In this document: piece by piece, positions 11,696 through 22,735 of the stretch
Position numbering within the stretch: the first letter of the stretch is position 1
Layout: each line of letters begins with the position of its first letter
Assembly: GCA_946894095.1 (NCBI GenBank)
Contig: OX335655.1
Location: forward strand, 5,084,001-5,148,000
Length of the DNA stretch: 64,000 nt
Direction of reading: 5' to 3'
Source of the DNA: Incurvaria masculella
Taxonomy: Eukaryota > Arthropoda > Insecta > Lepidoptera > Incurvariidae
The notes under the pieces: generated by a model
What the model saw: the letters and a program-made list of their open reading frames with translations, nothing else
Told to the model about the DNA's origin: nothing
The model's database searches: none
Position numbers and translations under genes: made by a program

Positions 11696-12078
11696 AGCGG
11701 CTCGTAGCCTATTGGTACAAATACTCGCCCCGTTCATGCACCAGTTTCTTTCTCCTTCTGAGTTGTATAAGTGCATTTCGTCACGAATGCGAACGGCTCC
11801 ATCGTTCGGAATCCATGTAAAACTGTAGGTCCCTTTCCTATACTAGGTGGTAGGGTCAAGCCCGCCCGGGTTGGTACCATCGCATTGGATAAAAAGATGG
11901 GCGAAGCGGCAATTAAAAATTGTCCGTGTTTTCCATCCAGTTCAATGTAGCCGTGCTTATAAAGGGAAGGTCCTGGCATGGCACCTAATTCTTTAGGGAA
12001 TGTGTTGGATTGGGCTAATAATATAATATCGGTAGTTTTGTGGTATTAGCCATCCATGTCAAGTTGCATAAAATAAAA
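11696..12078 (+). mobile_element. tRNA-headed SINE
   Basis: Starts CGGCTCGTAGCCTATTGG (A-box-like), continues with the shared body (CCATCCAGTTCAATGTAGCC) and ends GGTATTAGCCATCCATGTC plus an A-rich tail. The B box is poorly preserved. Confidence 0.75.
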
Positions 12079-12079
12079 A

Positions 12080-13104
12080 AGGTGCCATTCAGGGGGTCTA
12101 CTCTTGAAATTTACAGTCGCCTGTGACTCACCGGTTATCTACAAAACTTTCTTACTCATGAAATGACAGGTGAATCGTCAGGAAATGAAAACTAAGCTCA
12201 CATGTACTCGTATAAGCAAATATGGGAGGCATGGTTTCACACCCCCCGCTCCTCTAAATCGGTTACGAAGTATGGAGTACGAGCCCTAACAGAGTAAGAT
12301 CACATAATATAACATTCTGTTGACCATTTTTGCGATGACGTCAAGCGAATGCAAAACGTAAACGTTTCACTTTTCTCTGTGAATTGAAATCGTGTTCGCG
12401 TTGAAATCGTGAAGGAGGACATACACGGAGCCTTTCTTCCATTTGTGTCTGACTATATCATTTCTATCCAAAAAAACTTGAAGTAAGCACCCACGGTAGT
12501 GATTGTTTACTTCATGGCACCACGATGAGACGGATAGAGACGGAGTTTTTGTTCGGTGAAAGCAAGAGTATTGGTGTATCTCCCGTAGCCGGTACTAAAA
12601 ATGCCGGATTTTGAAATGAGGACAGCTCCGCTTCTAAACGATTCCCCAGACGATAACTGCTTACATTCTCTTATTTTTTTACTAGGTTTTTAAAATTTAG
12701 GATCCTAAAATATATTGTCGAACTTTACGTCTGCATATTTTTATATTTAATAAAAAATATTGGCCAATAAACTTTGGAAAAGCATACAGACACATAATAA
12801 GACTTTCTCAAGTAAAAAATAAAATCATTAAGATCTGACAACTTTTAGGCGTAAGGAAACGTTAGAGCCAGGAAGACGATTTCGCTATTTTATTGGAAGT
12901 AACAGTGCAAAATTTTGCCTTGGCCAATGGACAAAGATTGCATCTCTTAACATTTTGAAATCTTAGATATCCTGTGGCTTCAAAAAAATTGCGAGCAAAA
13001 AAGCCTTTGTTTAAAGATGTTTATATCAAAAATAAAAACAATTGTGGTCTTAGTTTTACGATAATTTGAAAATTGTCCCATCGTAAAAGATTTAACACAA
13101 AAAC
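12080..13104. other. No gene seen
   Basis: Mostly AT-rich; the 12330-12385 block weakly matches the reverse of 1140-1175. Confidence 0.4.
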
Positions 13105-13290
13105 TCACGTTTTTCGTATGTTTTTATTTTATTTTCCCTATTTATTATAGCGGCAAAATAAATACAGACGCTCTGAAAATTTTAGCTGCCTAGCTATTGC
13201 GGTTCATGAGATGCAGTCTTGTGACAGACAGACGGACGGAGGGGTAGACGGACAGACGATTGGACGGACGGACGGAGGGACAGACAGATC
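13105..13290 (+). repeat. GGGTTCCGTAC repeat, partial
   Basis: Middle section with TATAGCGGCAAAATAAATAC and an expanded ACGGACGG tract; both ends missing. Confidence 0.6.
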
Positions 13291-13426
13291 TCATACAGAA
13301 CTTCGGAGGTTTTCCTTAAGGCGTCTATATAAAGAAAGGAAGAAGAACATGTTTTTTCCCCTTCCTTCCTTGTCCGTATATAGATAACGTTCCTATAAAC
13401 CATAAACAGCTTAGTACAAAAGGACA

Positions 13427-13752
13427 TGATGGCTGGTACCACACCCACAGTCATGATATTAGCCCAACACACAGATTATGAACACGCCTCATTCGAATTA
13501 GGTGCCACGCCACAACATTCCCTTTATCAGCACGGCTACATTGAACTGGATGGAAAACACGAATAATTTTAATTGCCGATTCGACCATCTTTTCTTTCAA
13601 TGCGATGGTACCAAGCCGGGCGGGCTTAACCCTAACACCTAGTAGGCGAAGGGACCTACCGTGATGAAATTCACTTATTCAACTCAGAAAGATAAAACGA
13701 ACGAGGCGGGGATTTGAACTACTGAACTCCCTGCGTTTGTGAAGCCCTCAAG
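13427..13752 (-). mobile_element. tRNA-headed SINE
   Basis: Reverse-strand body (GGCTACATTGAACTGGATGG on the + strand) and a head with an eroded B box (GGGATTTGAACTA on the + strand). Full length but diverged. Confidence 0.7.
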
Positions 13753-14334
13753 AGTTTGTGCTGGCGAGCAGCATTCCAATATTTAAAACTAAATATTTAA
13801 AAGTGACTTGAAAATAAGCAAGAGATTTTGACACAGCCCTCCATCGATCCTCGAGTTTTGGAATGTTTTTACTTTAATAATGTTTTCTACCATACGAGTG
13901 GTTTAGTATCAGAAACTCTTTCATTGTAATGGAGCCTACGCCCCCAACAAAAAGGTTCTTGAAGCTTCATAATTTAGCCTACTTCTAACGATGTCAAGAT
14001 ACATATTTTATTTGGAACCTGCAATCATGAAATTTCATCATTTTAAGGGAAAGTTGAAAGAAAAAACAATTTAGTTAAAGTCAAAATAGCGAAATGCAAA
14101 TAAATAATTCTTATCAAGTTGCCTTCAAGGCATGCCTCCGGAAGGTCCCTATAGCTATAGCCAGTTGATTGTCAGCGATCGCAACCTTGCGTGTGAGCGT
14201 ACTCTACGGAAAATGGTTGAGGAAGGTCGTGTAGACGAATACAGTAACGTATATCTTGCCACCAATACTGAACGGGAACCGTAACACTTTTGATTTGCAA
14301 GTTCTTCCGTCCTTTTCGATTCCCCCCCCCCCCC

Positions 14335-15465
14335 TTCATTAAATCTATATCTAGATCACTCATCACTCGCCGACATGTACTCGAGCTGCTTTTGTAGTTA
14401 CAACTTTCCCTGTATTTGCAACTTTTATCCCTTATCCCCACCATTCGACATATATCTGGCTCATTCGCCGAAGGGGGTCGAGCTCTTTTTGAAGTTACAA
14501 CTTTCCCTTTAGTTGCAACTTGATCCCTTATCCCCACTCTTCAATATATATCTGGATCACTCGCCGCAGGGGATTGAGCTCCTTTTGTATTTACAACTTT
14601 CCCTCTAGTTGAAAATTGGATTTATCTGGACATATATCTGAATCACTCTCCGCAGAGGATCGAGCTGCTTTCGTAGTTACAACTTTCCCTGTATTTGCAA
14701 CTTTTATCCCTTATCCCCACCATTCGACATATATCTGGCTCATTCGCCGAAGGGGATCGAGCTCTTTTTGAAGTTACAACTTTCCCTCTAGTTGCAACTT
14801 GATCCCTTATCCCCACTCTTCAATATATATCTGGATCACTCGCCGCAGGGGATTGAGCTCCTTTTGTATTTACAACTTTCCCTCTAGTTGAAAATTGGAT
14901 TTATCTGGACATATATCTGAATCACTCTCCGCAGAGGATCGAGCTGCTTTCGTAGTTACAACTTTCCCCGTATTTGCAACTTTTATCCCTTATCCCCACC
15001 TTTCGACATATATCTGGCTCATTCGCCGAAGGGGATCGAGCTCTTTTTGAAGTTACAACTTTCCCTCTAGTTGCAACTTGATCCCTTATCCCCACTCCTC
15101 AATATATATCTGGATCACTCGCCGCAGGGATTGAGCTCCTTTTGTAGTTACAACTTTCCCTCTAGTTGAAAATTGGATTTATCCCCACCATTCAACATAT
15201 ATCGGAATCACTCGCCGCAGGGCATTGAGCTCCTTTTGAAGTTAAAACATTCCCTCTAGTTGCAACTGAGATACCTTATCCCCACCATTCAACATATATC
15301 GGAATCACTCGCCGCAGGGCATTGAGCTCCTTTTGAAGTTAAAACATTCCCTCTAGTTGCAACTGAGATACCTTATCCCCACCATTCAACATATATTGGA
15401 ATCACTCGCCGCTGGGCATTGAGCTCCTTTTGAAGTTACAACTTTTCTTCTCGTTGCAATTTTTT
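14335..15465. repeat. Tandem array, ~95-bp units with a 279-bp higher-order period
   Basis: About 12 units share CATATATCTG..TCACTCGCCG..GG.ATTGAGCTCC and TTACAACTTTCCCTCTAGTT. Unit starts are spaced 96, 86 and 97 bp in a repeating order, giving exact 279-bp steps between ACATATATCTGGCTC sites (about 14450, 14729, 15008). The last three units are instead a plain 97-bp repeat. Long frames through it on the minus strand are by-products. Confidence 0.9.
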
Positions 15466-15533
15466 TACTATAAAATAATTACTTAGATACTGTATTTTAG
15501 CATAAATTAATAGTTTTAATCAAGTAATTCCCG

Positions 15534-16083
15534 TTAAGGTGGCCCAACCCGGCGGCCTCAACTCATTTGCGGGCACGGTACAAAACCGTGCTGTTGCGCT
15601 CTGGGACCTTCTCTGTTTCTAAGAATAAGACAGGCTCCGTTATGAGGAAGATGCAACCTGTCCACAAAAAAGACAATGTGCATAGTGTATGATTTGGTAA
15701 GATTTACGAAAATTTTAATTTCAAAACGACTTATAGCTAAAAGTAAACCACGACCGCTGTAGTCAAAAATCTAACAAAAACCAAATAGATTATAAATCTT
15801 GATTAAACAAGCTATGTCTGATGACTAATCTTTTTAAGATGTTCTTACTTTATCATTGCGTAATCCACCTCCAAAGTAATTGTATAAAACGCGCGAAAAA
15901 TCCTAACTTTCGGGCGTTATAACTTGGAAACCAAACACAATTTTACAATGCCAATGGTCACCAGACATCTAGTTCAATCAAATAAAGCTATATTGAGCAA
16001 AATTTTGGATCTCTGACAAGAAATATAGGCGTGATCTTCTTTCCCCTTTTGTATGGGGAAATGAGAGGGTTGGGCCACCTTAA
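15534..16083 (-). mobile_element. TTAA element, copy 2, complete
   Basis: TTAAGGTGGCCCAACCCGG at the left and GGTTGGGCCACCTTAA at the right; TTAA at both ends. About 550 bp, no coding remnant. Confidence 0.85.
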
Positions 16084-16529
16084 AATAATAACTTGTTTTA
16101 TTTCTAGAATATTGACGGAGCTTGCTATTAAATGACTTTGGAGGGTACATCTACGATAGCTAATGACAACCTTATCGAATGGCGGTAAAATAGGCCCGCA
16201 GGTTAAAAATACGTATAACGACGCATCGGTATACGTCACCATTCGTTCTGCAACTTGCCAATGTAGGTTTGTAACAGCACAAAAAAAATTATTTAATGAT
16301 TTTAGGATTTTTTTATGCGAAAAATAATAATAATTTGATCTTATAAGGTTTCCTTTTTTCATTTTAAGGAATGTTAACCCCAAAAATGATGTTATGATGT
16401 TTCAATTTCTGTTTATTTTTTTTCTGATTCATTAGCAATATTCTCTGATTCGTTAGCAATATTTTTTGTCTGCCGGTTTGGTGACGTTGATGGCGAAGAA
16501 ATACCAACAAGAAACTACGTCGGGTTCAT

Positions 16530-16768
16530 TTTAGGGTTCCGTACCCAAAAGGTGCCAACGGGACCCTATTACTAAGCCTCCGCGGTCCGTCCATCCGTCT
16601 GTCCGGCAGTGGGCTATATCTCATTAACAGTAATAGGTAGACAGTTGAAATTTGCTGCTATAACTGCACATAATAAAAATTAAACGTGATTTTTTGTGAG
16701 AAATTGTGTCCGTTGTTACGGAACCCTTCGTGAGGAAGACCGACTCGCACCGGGCTGGTTTTTTATGG
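16530..16768 (-). repeat. GGGTTCCGTAC repeat
   Basis: Reverse copy from TTAGGGTTCCGTACCC to CCGACTCGCACCGGGCTGG. Confidence 0.7.
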
Positions 16769-17044
16769 AGGTCCGAATATATATGCGCTTAGCCGACCTA
16801 TTTCGACTTTTGAAGCAGGAAATATATGTGCCCAAATGTAGACGAAACCTCGCATTTTGGGTTTTTATCAATTCGGTCAAATAGGCAGGACACATTACTC
16901 GTCGATCGTTCTTAATATTGTTGCAAGCAATTAGTTACATACCTAATTATGTTTTCAATTTGCCAACACTATTAAGATAAACTACTAGCATAGTTTGGAA
17001 AGATCATAAATATGAGTTTATGTTAAGGATAAAGATTTTTTTTA

Positions 17045-17300
17045 TTTAACTGGACTACTTATCACACACACTGATATTAGACCAACACAATAAAAGGTCA
17101 CCATGCCAGCACCTTCCTAATATTGCACGTCGAACACGGTGGAAAATACGGACAAACTTTATTGGGGCTTGGACCATAGTTCTTTCAATGATACATTGTA
17201 CCAACCCTGGTGAGATAAGGATCACCTAGTTTGGAAGGCGTAAGTGGTAAAGTGACCCACAGTTTTATGTGGAATCCAAACTCACGTGAAACAAATCCCT
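17045..17300 (-). mobile_element. Degraded SINE, left member of an inverted pair
   Basis: A reverse-strand body with many substitutions (CCATGCCAGCACCTTCC, TGGAAAATACGGACAA). It faces away from the SINE starting 38 bp to the right. Confidence 0.55.
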
Positions 17301-17337
17301 GCGTCACCTCATGCACATGCACTGGATGAAATCATGT

Positions 17338-17709
17338 CAGCCTCGGTAACCCAGTGGCGCGATGCCTCCCGAGCACCTCGCGTGAAGCACCGCTGCGCGG
17401 TTAAGTTCTGGATGGATGACCATTTTCAACGATTGAGACTGGGCGTGATTCCGATTCCAGGTAAAACTGTAGGTTCCCTTTCTTACTTACTATGCGGTAG
17501 GGTTAATCCCGCCCGGGTTGGTACCATCGCATTGAATGAACGATGGTCGAAGCGGCAATGCAAATTGTCCGTGTTTTCCATCCTGTTCGATGCAGCCGAA
17601 CAATATAAGGAAGGTCCTGGCGTGGCACCTAGTTCCCATGTGGTCTGTTAGGCTAATATATGACGGTCAGTTTGGTATTAGCTATGCATGTTCAGTTTCA
17701 TAGAAAAAA
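17338..17709 (+). mobile_element. 5S-headed SINE, right member of an inverted pair
   Basis: Begins CAGCCTCGGTAACCCAGTGG, then a mutated 5S part ending TGGATGGATGACC, then the shared body and tail to an A run at 17703-17709. Confidence 0.7.
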
Positions 17710-17734
17710 AGTTGCACCGCTTAAGGTGCCTGAC

Positions 17735-17895
17735 TACGCCCATGGGCTATCGAACTTTAAGGGGGGCTGCGTAAGCCATGCCGGCCGGCCAGGTGCTTCT
17801 TCACACCATGTTTGAAGGACCCCGGGTTGTACTTTGCGAAAAATACCTCGGCAGGGAGATCATTCCAATGTTTACAGACCATATAGATAAAAGAT
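17735..17895 (-). pseudogene. LINE 3'-end relic, type 'FPP...GSFK'
   Basis: The reverse strand matches the tail seen at 10.7-10.95 kb (stretches such as CCATGCCGGCCGGCCAGGTG and GACTACGCCCATGGGC on the + strand). Short and degenerate. Confidence 0.5.
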
Positions 17896-17959
17896 CTAGG
17901 GGATCGGCTGGTTCTCATTATTGCAATGTCTACCTTCTTTTGAAATAAAAAAATAATAA

Positions 17960-18068
17960 AAAATAAAGCGGGGTCCCATACAAAAAACGTGATTGTTTTG
18001 TCTTAAATCTGTACGATGGTACGGAACCCTTCGTGTGCGAGTCCGACTCGCACTTGGCCGGTTTTTTA
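17960..18068 (-). repeat. GGGTTCCGTAC repeat, partial
   Basis: Left part of the family in reverse, ending CTCGCACTTGGCCGG. Confidence 0.6.
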
Positions 18069-18202
18069 TTCTCCTTCTTCAATCTCTGATAATAAAGGAA
18101 GAGTACACTAGCTGGGCATTGTACCCATGATCTTCACTACTTCTATCCTACAAAAAATTCCTATGCCATATATGAGTATCTGTTTAAAAGTCTTATGCTT
18201 TT

Positions 18203-18448
18203 TTAGGGTTCCGTACCCAAAGGGTGAGAACGGAACCCTATTACTAAGCCTTCGCTCTCCGTCCGTCTGTCACAGGGCTTAATTTCATGCACCGTAATAG
18301 GTAGGCAGCTGAAATTTTCACAGAGTGTGTATTTATTTTGCTGATATAACAACACATAGGTAAAATAAAAAAGACAATAAAAATTAAAGGTGATTTTTGT
18401 GTTAAATCTTGTACTATGGTACGGAACCCTTCTTAGCCGGGTTTTTCC
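18203..18448 (-). repeat. GGGTTCCGTAC repeat
   Basis: Reverse copy starting TTAGGGTTCCGTACCCAAAG; short end near TACGGAACCCTTCTTAGCC. Confidence 0.7.
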
Positions 18449-18866
18449 TATGAATATTAAATGTTTGAATAATCTGTTCTGGGCACAGGACACTGGAATT
18501 AAAGAGAGAATAGTATTGTACAACAACGAATTTTTAAATATAGTGCACTTGAACCACCAAACTTCCACCATATTTAAAGACTCAGCATTTTTCTTGAAAT
18601 AAATTCAAATTCAATGTCACTACAACTTTATATGCTTGGTGCAAGCCTGCTGATCAGGCTGCATTGCTTGCTTCACGATTGATTCTATACACATATCAAA
18701 CCATATTTACATCATTAAATATAAATTTAACTTATATTATGATTAGAATTCTTATCAACAACGTTATTAAAATTGACGTAAGTGAAAGAATGAAATAGCT
18801 TGTGTCAATAGCTTGTGTTCAAGTTATAAGTCAATGCTTTCTTAGTTTGCTGAGATAGACGATGGT

Positions 18867-19800
18867 ATGCCTAGCTTTTTAGAACCTCCAAGGCTTTGCC
18901 GGTCAGATGGAAAGAGACCAGGTGGCACAACGCTGGTTCCTTGGTCTAAGGGAAAGGCGTTGTTGTGGGATGCTACGTGCGTCGATACGCTAGCGCCAAG
19001 CGATGTCCTCGCTTCCTCGCATACGTCCGGGACTGATGCGGCCTCCGCCCTGCTGCGTAAGCGAAAAAAGTACGTGTTTCTACTAGACTAGGAGGTCGCG
19101 ACAAAAATGGTAACGATAACATAAAAGGCTGAAACTGGGTTCACGGGATAAAGACCAACTCTCTGAAGCTAAATGTGTTAGTCTGCCTGTTTCAAGTGGT
19201 TGCGTTACGTAGATAAGGCGCCTGAAAAAGTTGTTATGGTGTCAAAAATATATATGATAAGGTAAATGGATGCAAATAACGAAGCATGAAAGTATCAGTA
19301 CATACTTGCTTAGCAATACAAAAACTGAACAAATATTCGGTTGCATTTCGTAGTTATAGGCGATTTATGTTACAGATATAACTTAAGATATATTTAAGTA
19401 TTTAACTATAAAACCGACTGGTTATTGTTGTATAATTAATAGGTATCAATGTTTCCAGACAATCAGTATATTCATCAGCAGGTACATACCAGCATCTATT
19501 TTATATAGCCAATATATAGCAACCACTTGGCGCAGGCAGACCGACATATTTAGCATCAGAGGGTTGGTCTCTAACACGTGAACCCAGATTCAGCCATTTA
19601 CCTTATCGTGACCAAAAATGTCGTGACCTCCCGGAATATACCTTTTGCGGTGGACCCTTGGCGCTTGGTCCCTCTATGCTTTATCTTTTTCAGGTGCACT
19701 TGGTAACCTGCTAAGTGAAGCATCGGGTGATTCACGCTCCAAAACATTCTTTATTCGCCGCAGAATCGTGGAAATTCAAATTGATAATGGCAGCCTCGGA
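18867..19800 (+). pseudogene. Retroelement C-terminal domain relic, split by a TA element
   Basis: The left part (18867-19082) reads a domain with the pattern [29 protein letters not shown] and RKRKKYVF. I know this pattern from proteins associated with non-LTR retroelements in many invertebrates (family recall, unverified). The right part (19641-19800) resumes with PFAVDPW and, after a frameshift, LLSEASGDSRSKTFFIRR. A 556-bp element separates the halves. The copy is dead: insert, frameshift and stops. Confidence 0.6.
19083..19638 (-). mobile_element. TA-flanked fold-back element, copy 2, inside a retroelement relic
   Basis: A 556-bp inverted-orientation copy of the element at 9061. The TA at 19081-19082 is repeated at 19639-19640. 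The retroelement reading at 18867-19080 continues at 19641 once the insert and one TA are ignored, which fixes both boundaries. Confidence 0.8.
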
Positions 19801-19875
19801 TAGATTTAATAAAATTTTCTATTTATTTTAAGTTCTTATTCTATGTTTATATAGTATACACCGTGTATATTGTTG

Positions 19876-19945
19876 ATGTTGTTTATTCATCATCCACTCG
19901 CATTTGCGCACTGCACTCGGATTTGTCATGTTTTATCATTAGCTA
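19876..19945 (+). repeat. Dispersed repeat 'CTGCACTCGGATTTGTCAT'
   Basis: TTTATTCATCATCCA...CACTGCACTCGGATTTGTCA is shared with 37195-37290 and, reversed, 26150-26230. Class unknown. Confidence 0.5.
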
Positions 19946-20334
19946 TAGCATATAGTCAATGCTTGTTTTCTTGTGAATTGATTTTGATCTGTTGTGTAAG
20001 CGAGGTGCCAAATGACTACCGAATTAAATTCGCGCGAACTTCAAAACTTTCTAAAACGAATAGCGAATCGAATATCGCAACTCTTCGTTTTGGAAGTGCA
20101 ATTTAGTTTGGTTTCATTGTGCGCACTTGCGCGAAAGACGGATGCCGAATGATATGGTAGAAAACAATGATTGTGCATTTTTCGAGAAACATTCGCAAAA
20201 AACAATAACCCTCCTTCTAGCGCATTCGGATAAAAACTAGCCGCAACAAAACAGAATAATCTGATGCAGCCATAGACCAAGGGATGTATGTAGAGTCAAA
20301 ATATATTATTGTTTTTTTTAAATAATAACTGAAA

Positions 20335-20855
20335 TTAAGGTGGCCCATCCCGCTCAACTCCCCATACAAACGGGGAAGGAAGATCACGCACATATTACTT
20401 GTCAGAGATCCCAAAATTTGCTCAAAATAGCTTTATTTGATCGAACTAGATGTCTGATGACCGTTGGCATTGTAAAATTGTGTTTGGTTTCTAAGTTATA
20501 AGGTCCGAAAGTTCGGATTTTTCGCGCGTTTTATACAATAACTTTGGATGTATCATCTGATTAGTCATCAGACATAGCTTATTTAATCAAGATTTATAAT
20601 CTATTTGGTTTTTGTTAGATTTTTTACTACAGCGGTCGTGGTTTACTTTTAGCTATAAGTCGTTTTGTAATTAAAATTTTCGTAAATCTTACCAAATCAT
20701 ACACTATACACAATATCTTTTTTGTGGACATGTTGCATCTTCCTCATCACGGAGCCTGTCTTTTTCTTTGAAACAGAGAAGGTCCCAGAGCGCAACAGCA
20801 CGGTTTTGTACCGTGCCCGCGATTGAGTTAGTCCCGCCGGGTTGGGCCACCTTAA
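20335..20855 (+). mobile_element. TTAA element, copy 3, complete
   Basis: TTAAGGTGGCCCATCCCGC to CGGGTTGGGCCACCTTAA, with a small internal deletion near 20550. Confidence 0.85.
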
Positions 20856-21011
20856 CATATTGTATTGGTTTAACGGGTAACATACGTATTGATTTTTTTA
20901 CTCTAATTATCGCACGCCTGTACTTTCGTATTTGCCACATATTAATGAATTTGTTATATAAATATATTAAATATAAAGGGAAAGCAACTCTGTCTGTTGC
21001 GTTTTCACGTC

Positions 21012-21387
21012 TTAAGTTCGGCCCGTAAGCATCAGAAAATTTCCCCTCCCATACAAACGTAGTTTACTAATAATTTGAATACCACTGTTCCAACTTACTT
21101 GATATTTGGTATCAAATAATAGGCTACAAATATCTGTGTCTGCATGTCTTTGTTATTTCGGTAAATGTATTCTGTGTCAAACCACAGAGAAAAGAAAATT
21201 CGTATGAAGATTTTCTTTTTTATTTCATTTCATTCGGTTTCGATTTTTCAAAAAAACAAAAGCGTGCAGACATAGATATTTGTTACCCGATATTATATAT
21301 TAAATATCAATTTGATTCTAATAGCGGTTTCCAAATGATTAGTAAACTACGTTTGTATGGGGAGCATAGCTTACGGGCCGTTCTTAA
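21012..21387. mobile_element. TTAA-flanked fold-back element, 376 bp
   Basis: TTAAGTTCGGCCCGTAAGC...CATACAAACGTAGTTTACTA is mirrored by TAGTAAACTACGTTTGTATG...GCTTACGGGCCGTTCTTAA. The arms are about 50-60 bp. Confidence 0.75.
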
Positions 21388-21399
21388 CCGCTGAAACTA

Positions 21400-22070
21400 A
21401 TTTTGATGAATTTCAGTATAGAGATAGTCTGAAACTTGGAGAAGGAAATTGGCGAAAATTTAACTCGAGGGAGGTGAAATGGGGGATAAAAGTTTGTACG
21501 GGGAACTCAGATAATATGGAATAAATAATTCAGCCCGGTATCAGTCCAAAATAGCATTGGCCCGAGCGGAGCCGGGTACCTCAGCTAGTTATATTCTTTG
21601 AAGCGACGAGAATCTTGCTATTCTCGAAGTATAAAGCTTGCTATGATATTTAATAGTAATGAAAATTCAAGTTTGGACCATACATCATTTAATACCGTTG
21701 GTTTTTTGTCCACACGGCCTATGCACACGACTAAAACACCAATCCCCTAATAAATTGATATTCAAAGCTGAAACTACATACTGACATGCGACAAGCATAT
21801 AAGTATATTTGAATATTTTAAAAGCCGGCATAATGGCAAGACCGGCAAGAAAAAAAAAATTTTTTCTAAACTTTGAGATAATTTTAGACGCACGCATTTT
21901 CCACGTGCGTTTTCTTAGTCCTCGGGACTTTATTTAATTAAAGATTTTTTCAAAAAACAAATGTTTAAAAACGATAGTGCCGAAATTTTTACGTTTCATG
22001 CCGTAACGTTTAGATGTTGTTTGACATTGCACCCGATGTGAGTAAAATTATTCACACTTTACTACTGAGT
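21400..22070. other. No gene seen
   Basis: Holds only the short reverse fragment (GCCCGAGCGGAGCCGGGTAC near 21556) of the repeat at 39214. Confidence 0.45.
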
Positions 22071-22075
22071 CAATC

Positions 22076-22145
22076 AGTTTACAATTATTGAGAAGTGATC
22101 GCGAACTAACAGACAACGAAAGTAATGTGTACAGGTGTTGCAGGT
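22076..22145 (+). promoter_or_regulatory. Possible first exon, plus strand
   Basis: TCAGTTT near 22074 resembles an arthropod initiator. It is followed by GCGAACTAACAGACAACG, an ATG at about 22124 (MCTGVA) and the donor TTGCAG|GTGAGT. No second exon was found. It conflicts with the minus-strand candidate that overlaps downstream. Confidence 0.2.
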
Positions 22146-22189
22146 GAGTTGAGACAAATTGGGCAAATATACAGGATACATTCTCTCAC

Positions 22190-22395
22190 CTGAGGATTTT
22201 CCAGTAAGGCACAAAAACAAAAAGAAACAAAACACGATGAACTATTGCGATAACAGGTGTTAATGATAATGTAGAAGGTAAACGGAAGATAACAGGGGCG
22301 ATGCGTCCGCCCGGGTGGCGTGTCGGCGCGACACTGGCTGCCTGAACCGAGACGAGGACAGCGAGAAGGCTGCGCAGGCGCACCCTTTTTATATC
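22190..22395 (-). promoter_or_regulatory. Possible TATA promoter and first exon, minus strand
   Basis: In a GC-rich patch the minus strand has TATAAAAA at 22393-22386. A clean donor CTCAG|GTGAGA follows about 200 nt downstream (junction near 22194/22193). A TGACTCA site lies upstream at about 22410. No ATG-started frame is convincing, so any exon would be untranslated. Confidence 0.25.
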
Positions 22396-22735
22396 GAACT
22401 GGGCGGATGTGACTCACGCACTGGGCGGCTTCAGGACACTTCAGCGGCTCGGCGGATCCGATTGCCCGCTTCCGGTGGGCGGAAAATCGCAGACGATCGA
22501 GTTTCGCACCATCTCTGCGTTATTTAATAGGAATTAAGGGTAACCTAAGGATATGATATTTTTTGTACATTGTAATGTTTGTTTATTGTACAATTTAACG
22601 CCACGAATATTTATGATAAGCTACCAGAAAAACATTAGAAATAAAAAAAAATGTCATAAATATAAAAAAGTTACATGACTGGCAGCTAAGCCATTCATTT
22701 TACAATATTAACTTCTTTACAATTATAAGTTTTTT

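Noticed and set aside
14172..14537. 121-codon minus-strand frame at the tandem array
   Set aside because: Repeated peptide is a by-product of the array; no homology recognised.
14335..15465. CRISPR-like array
   Set aside because: Eukaryotic context; units are contiguous and diverged, with no unique spacers.
15988..16383. 131-codon minus-strand frame
   Set aside because: Starts outside and runs into a TTAA element; the coding look comes from its sequence shared by non-coding copies.
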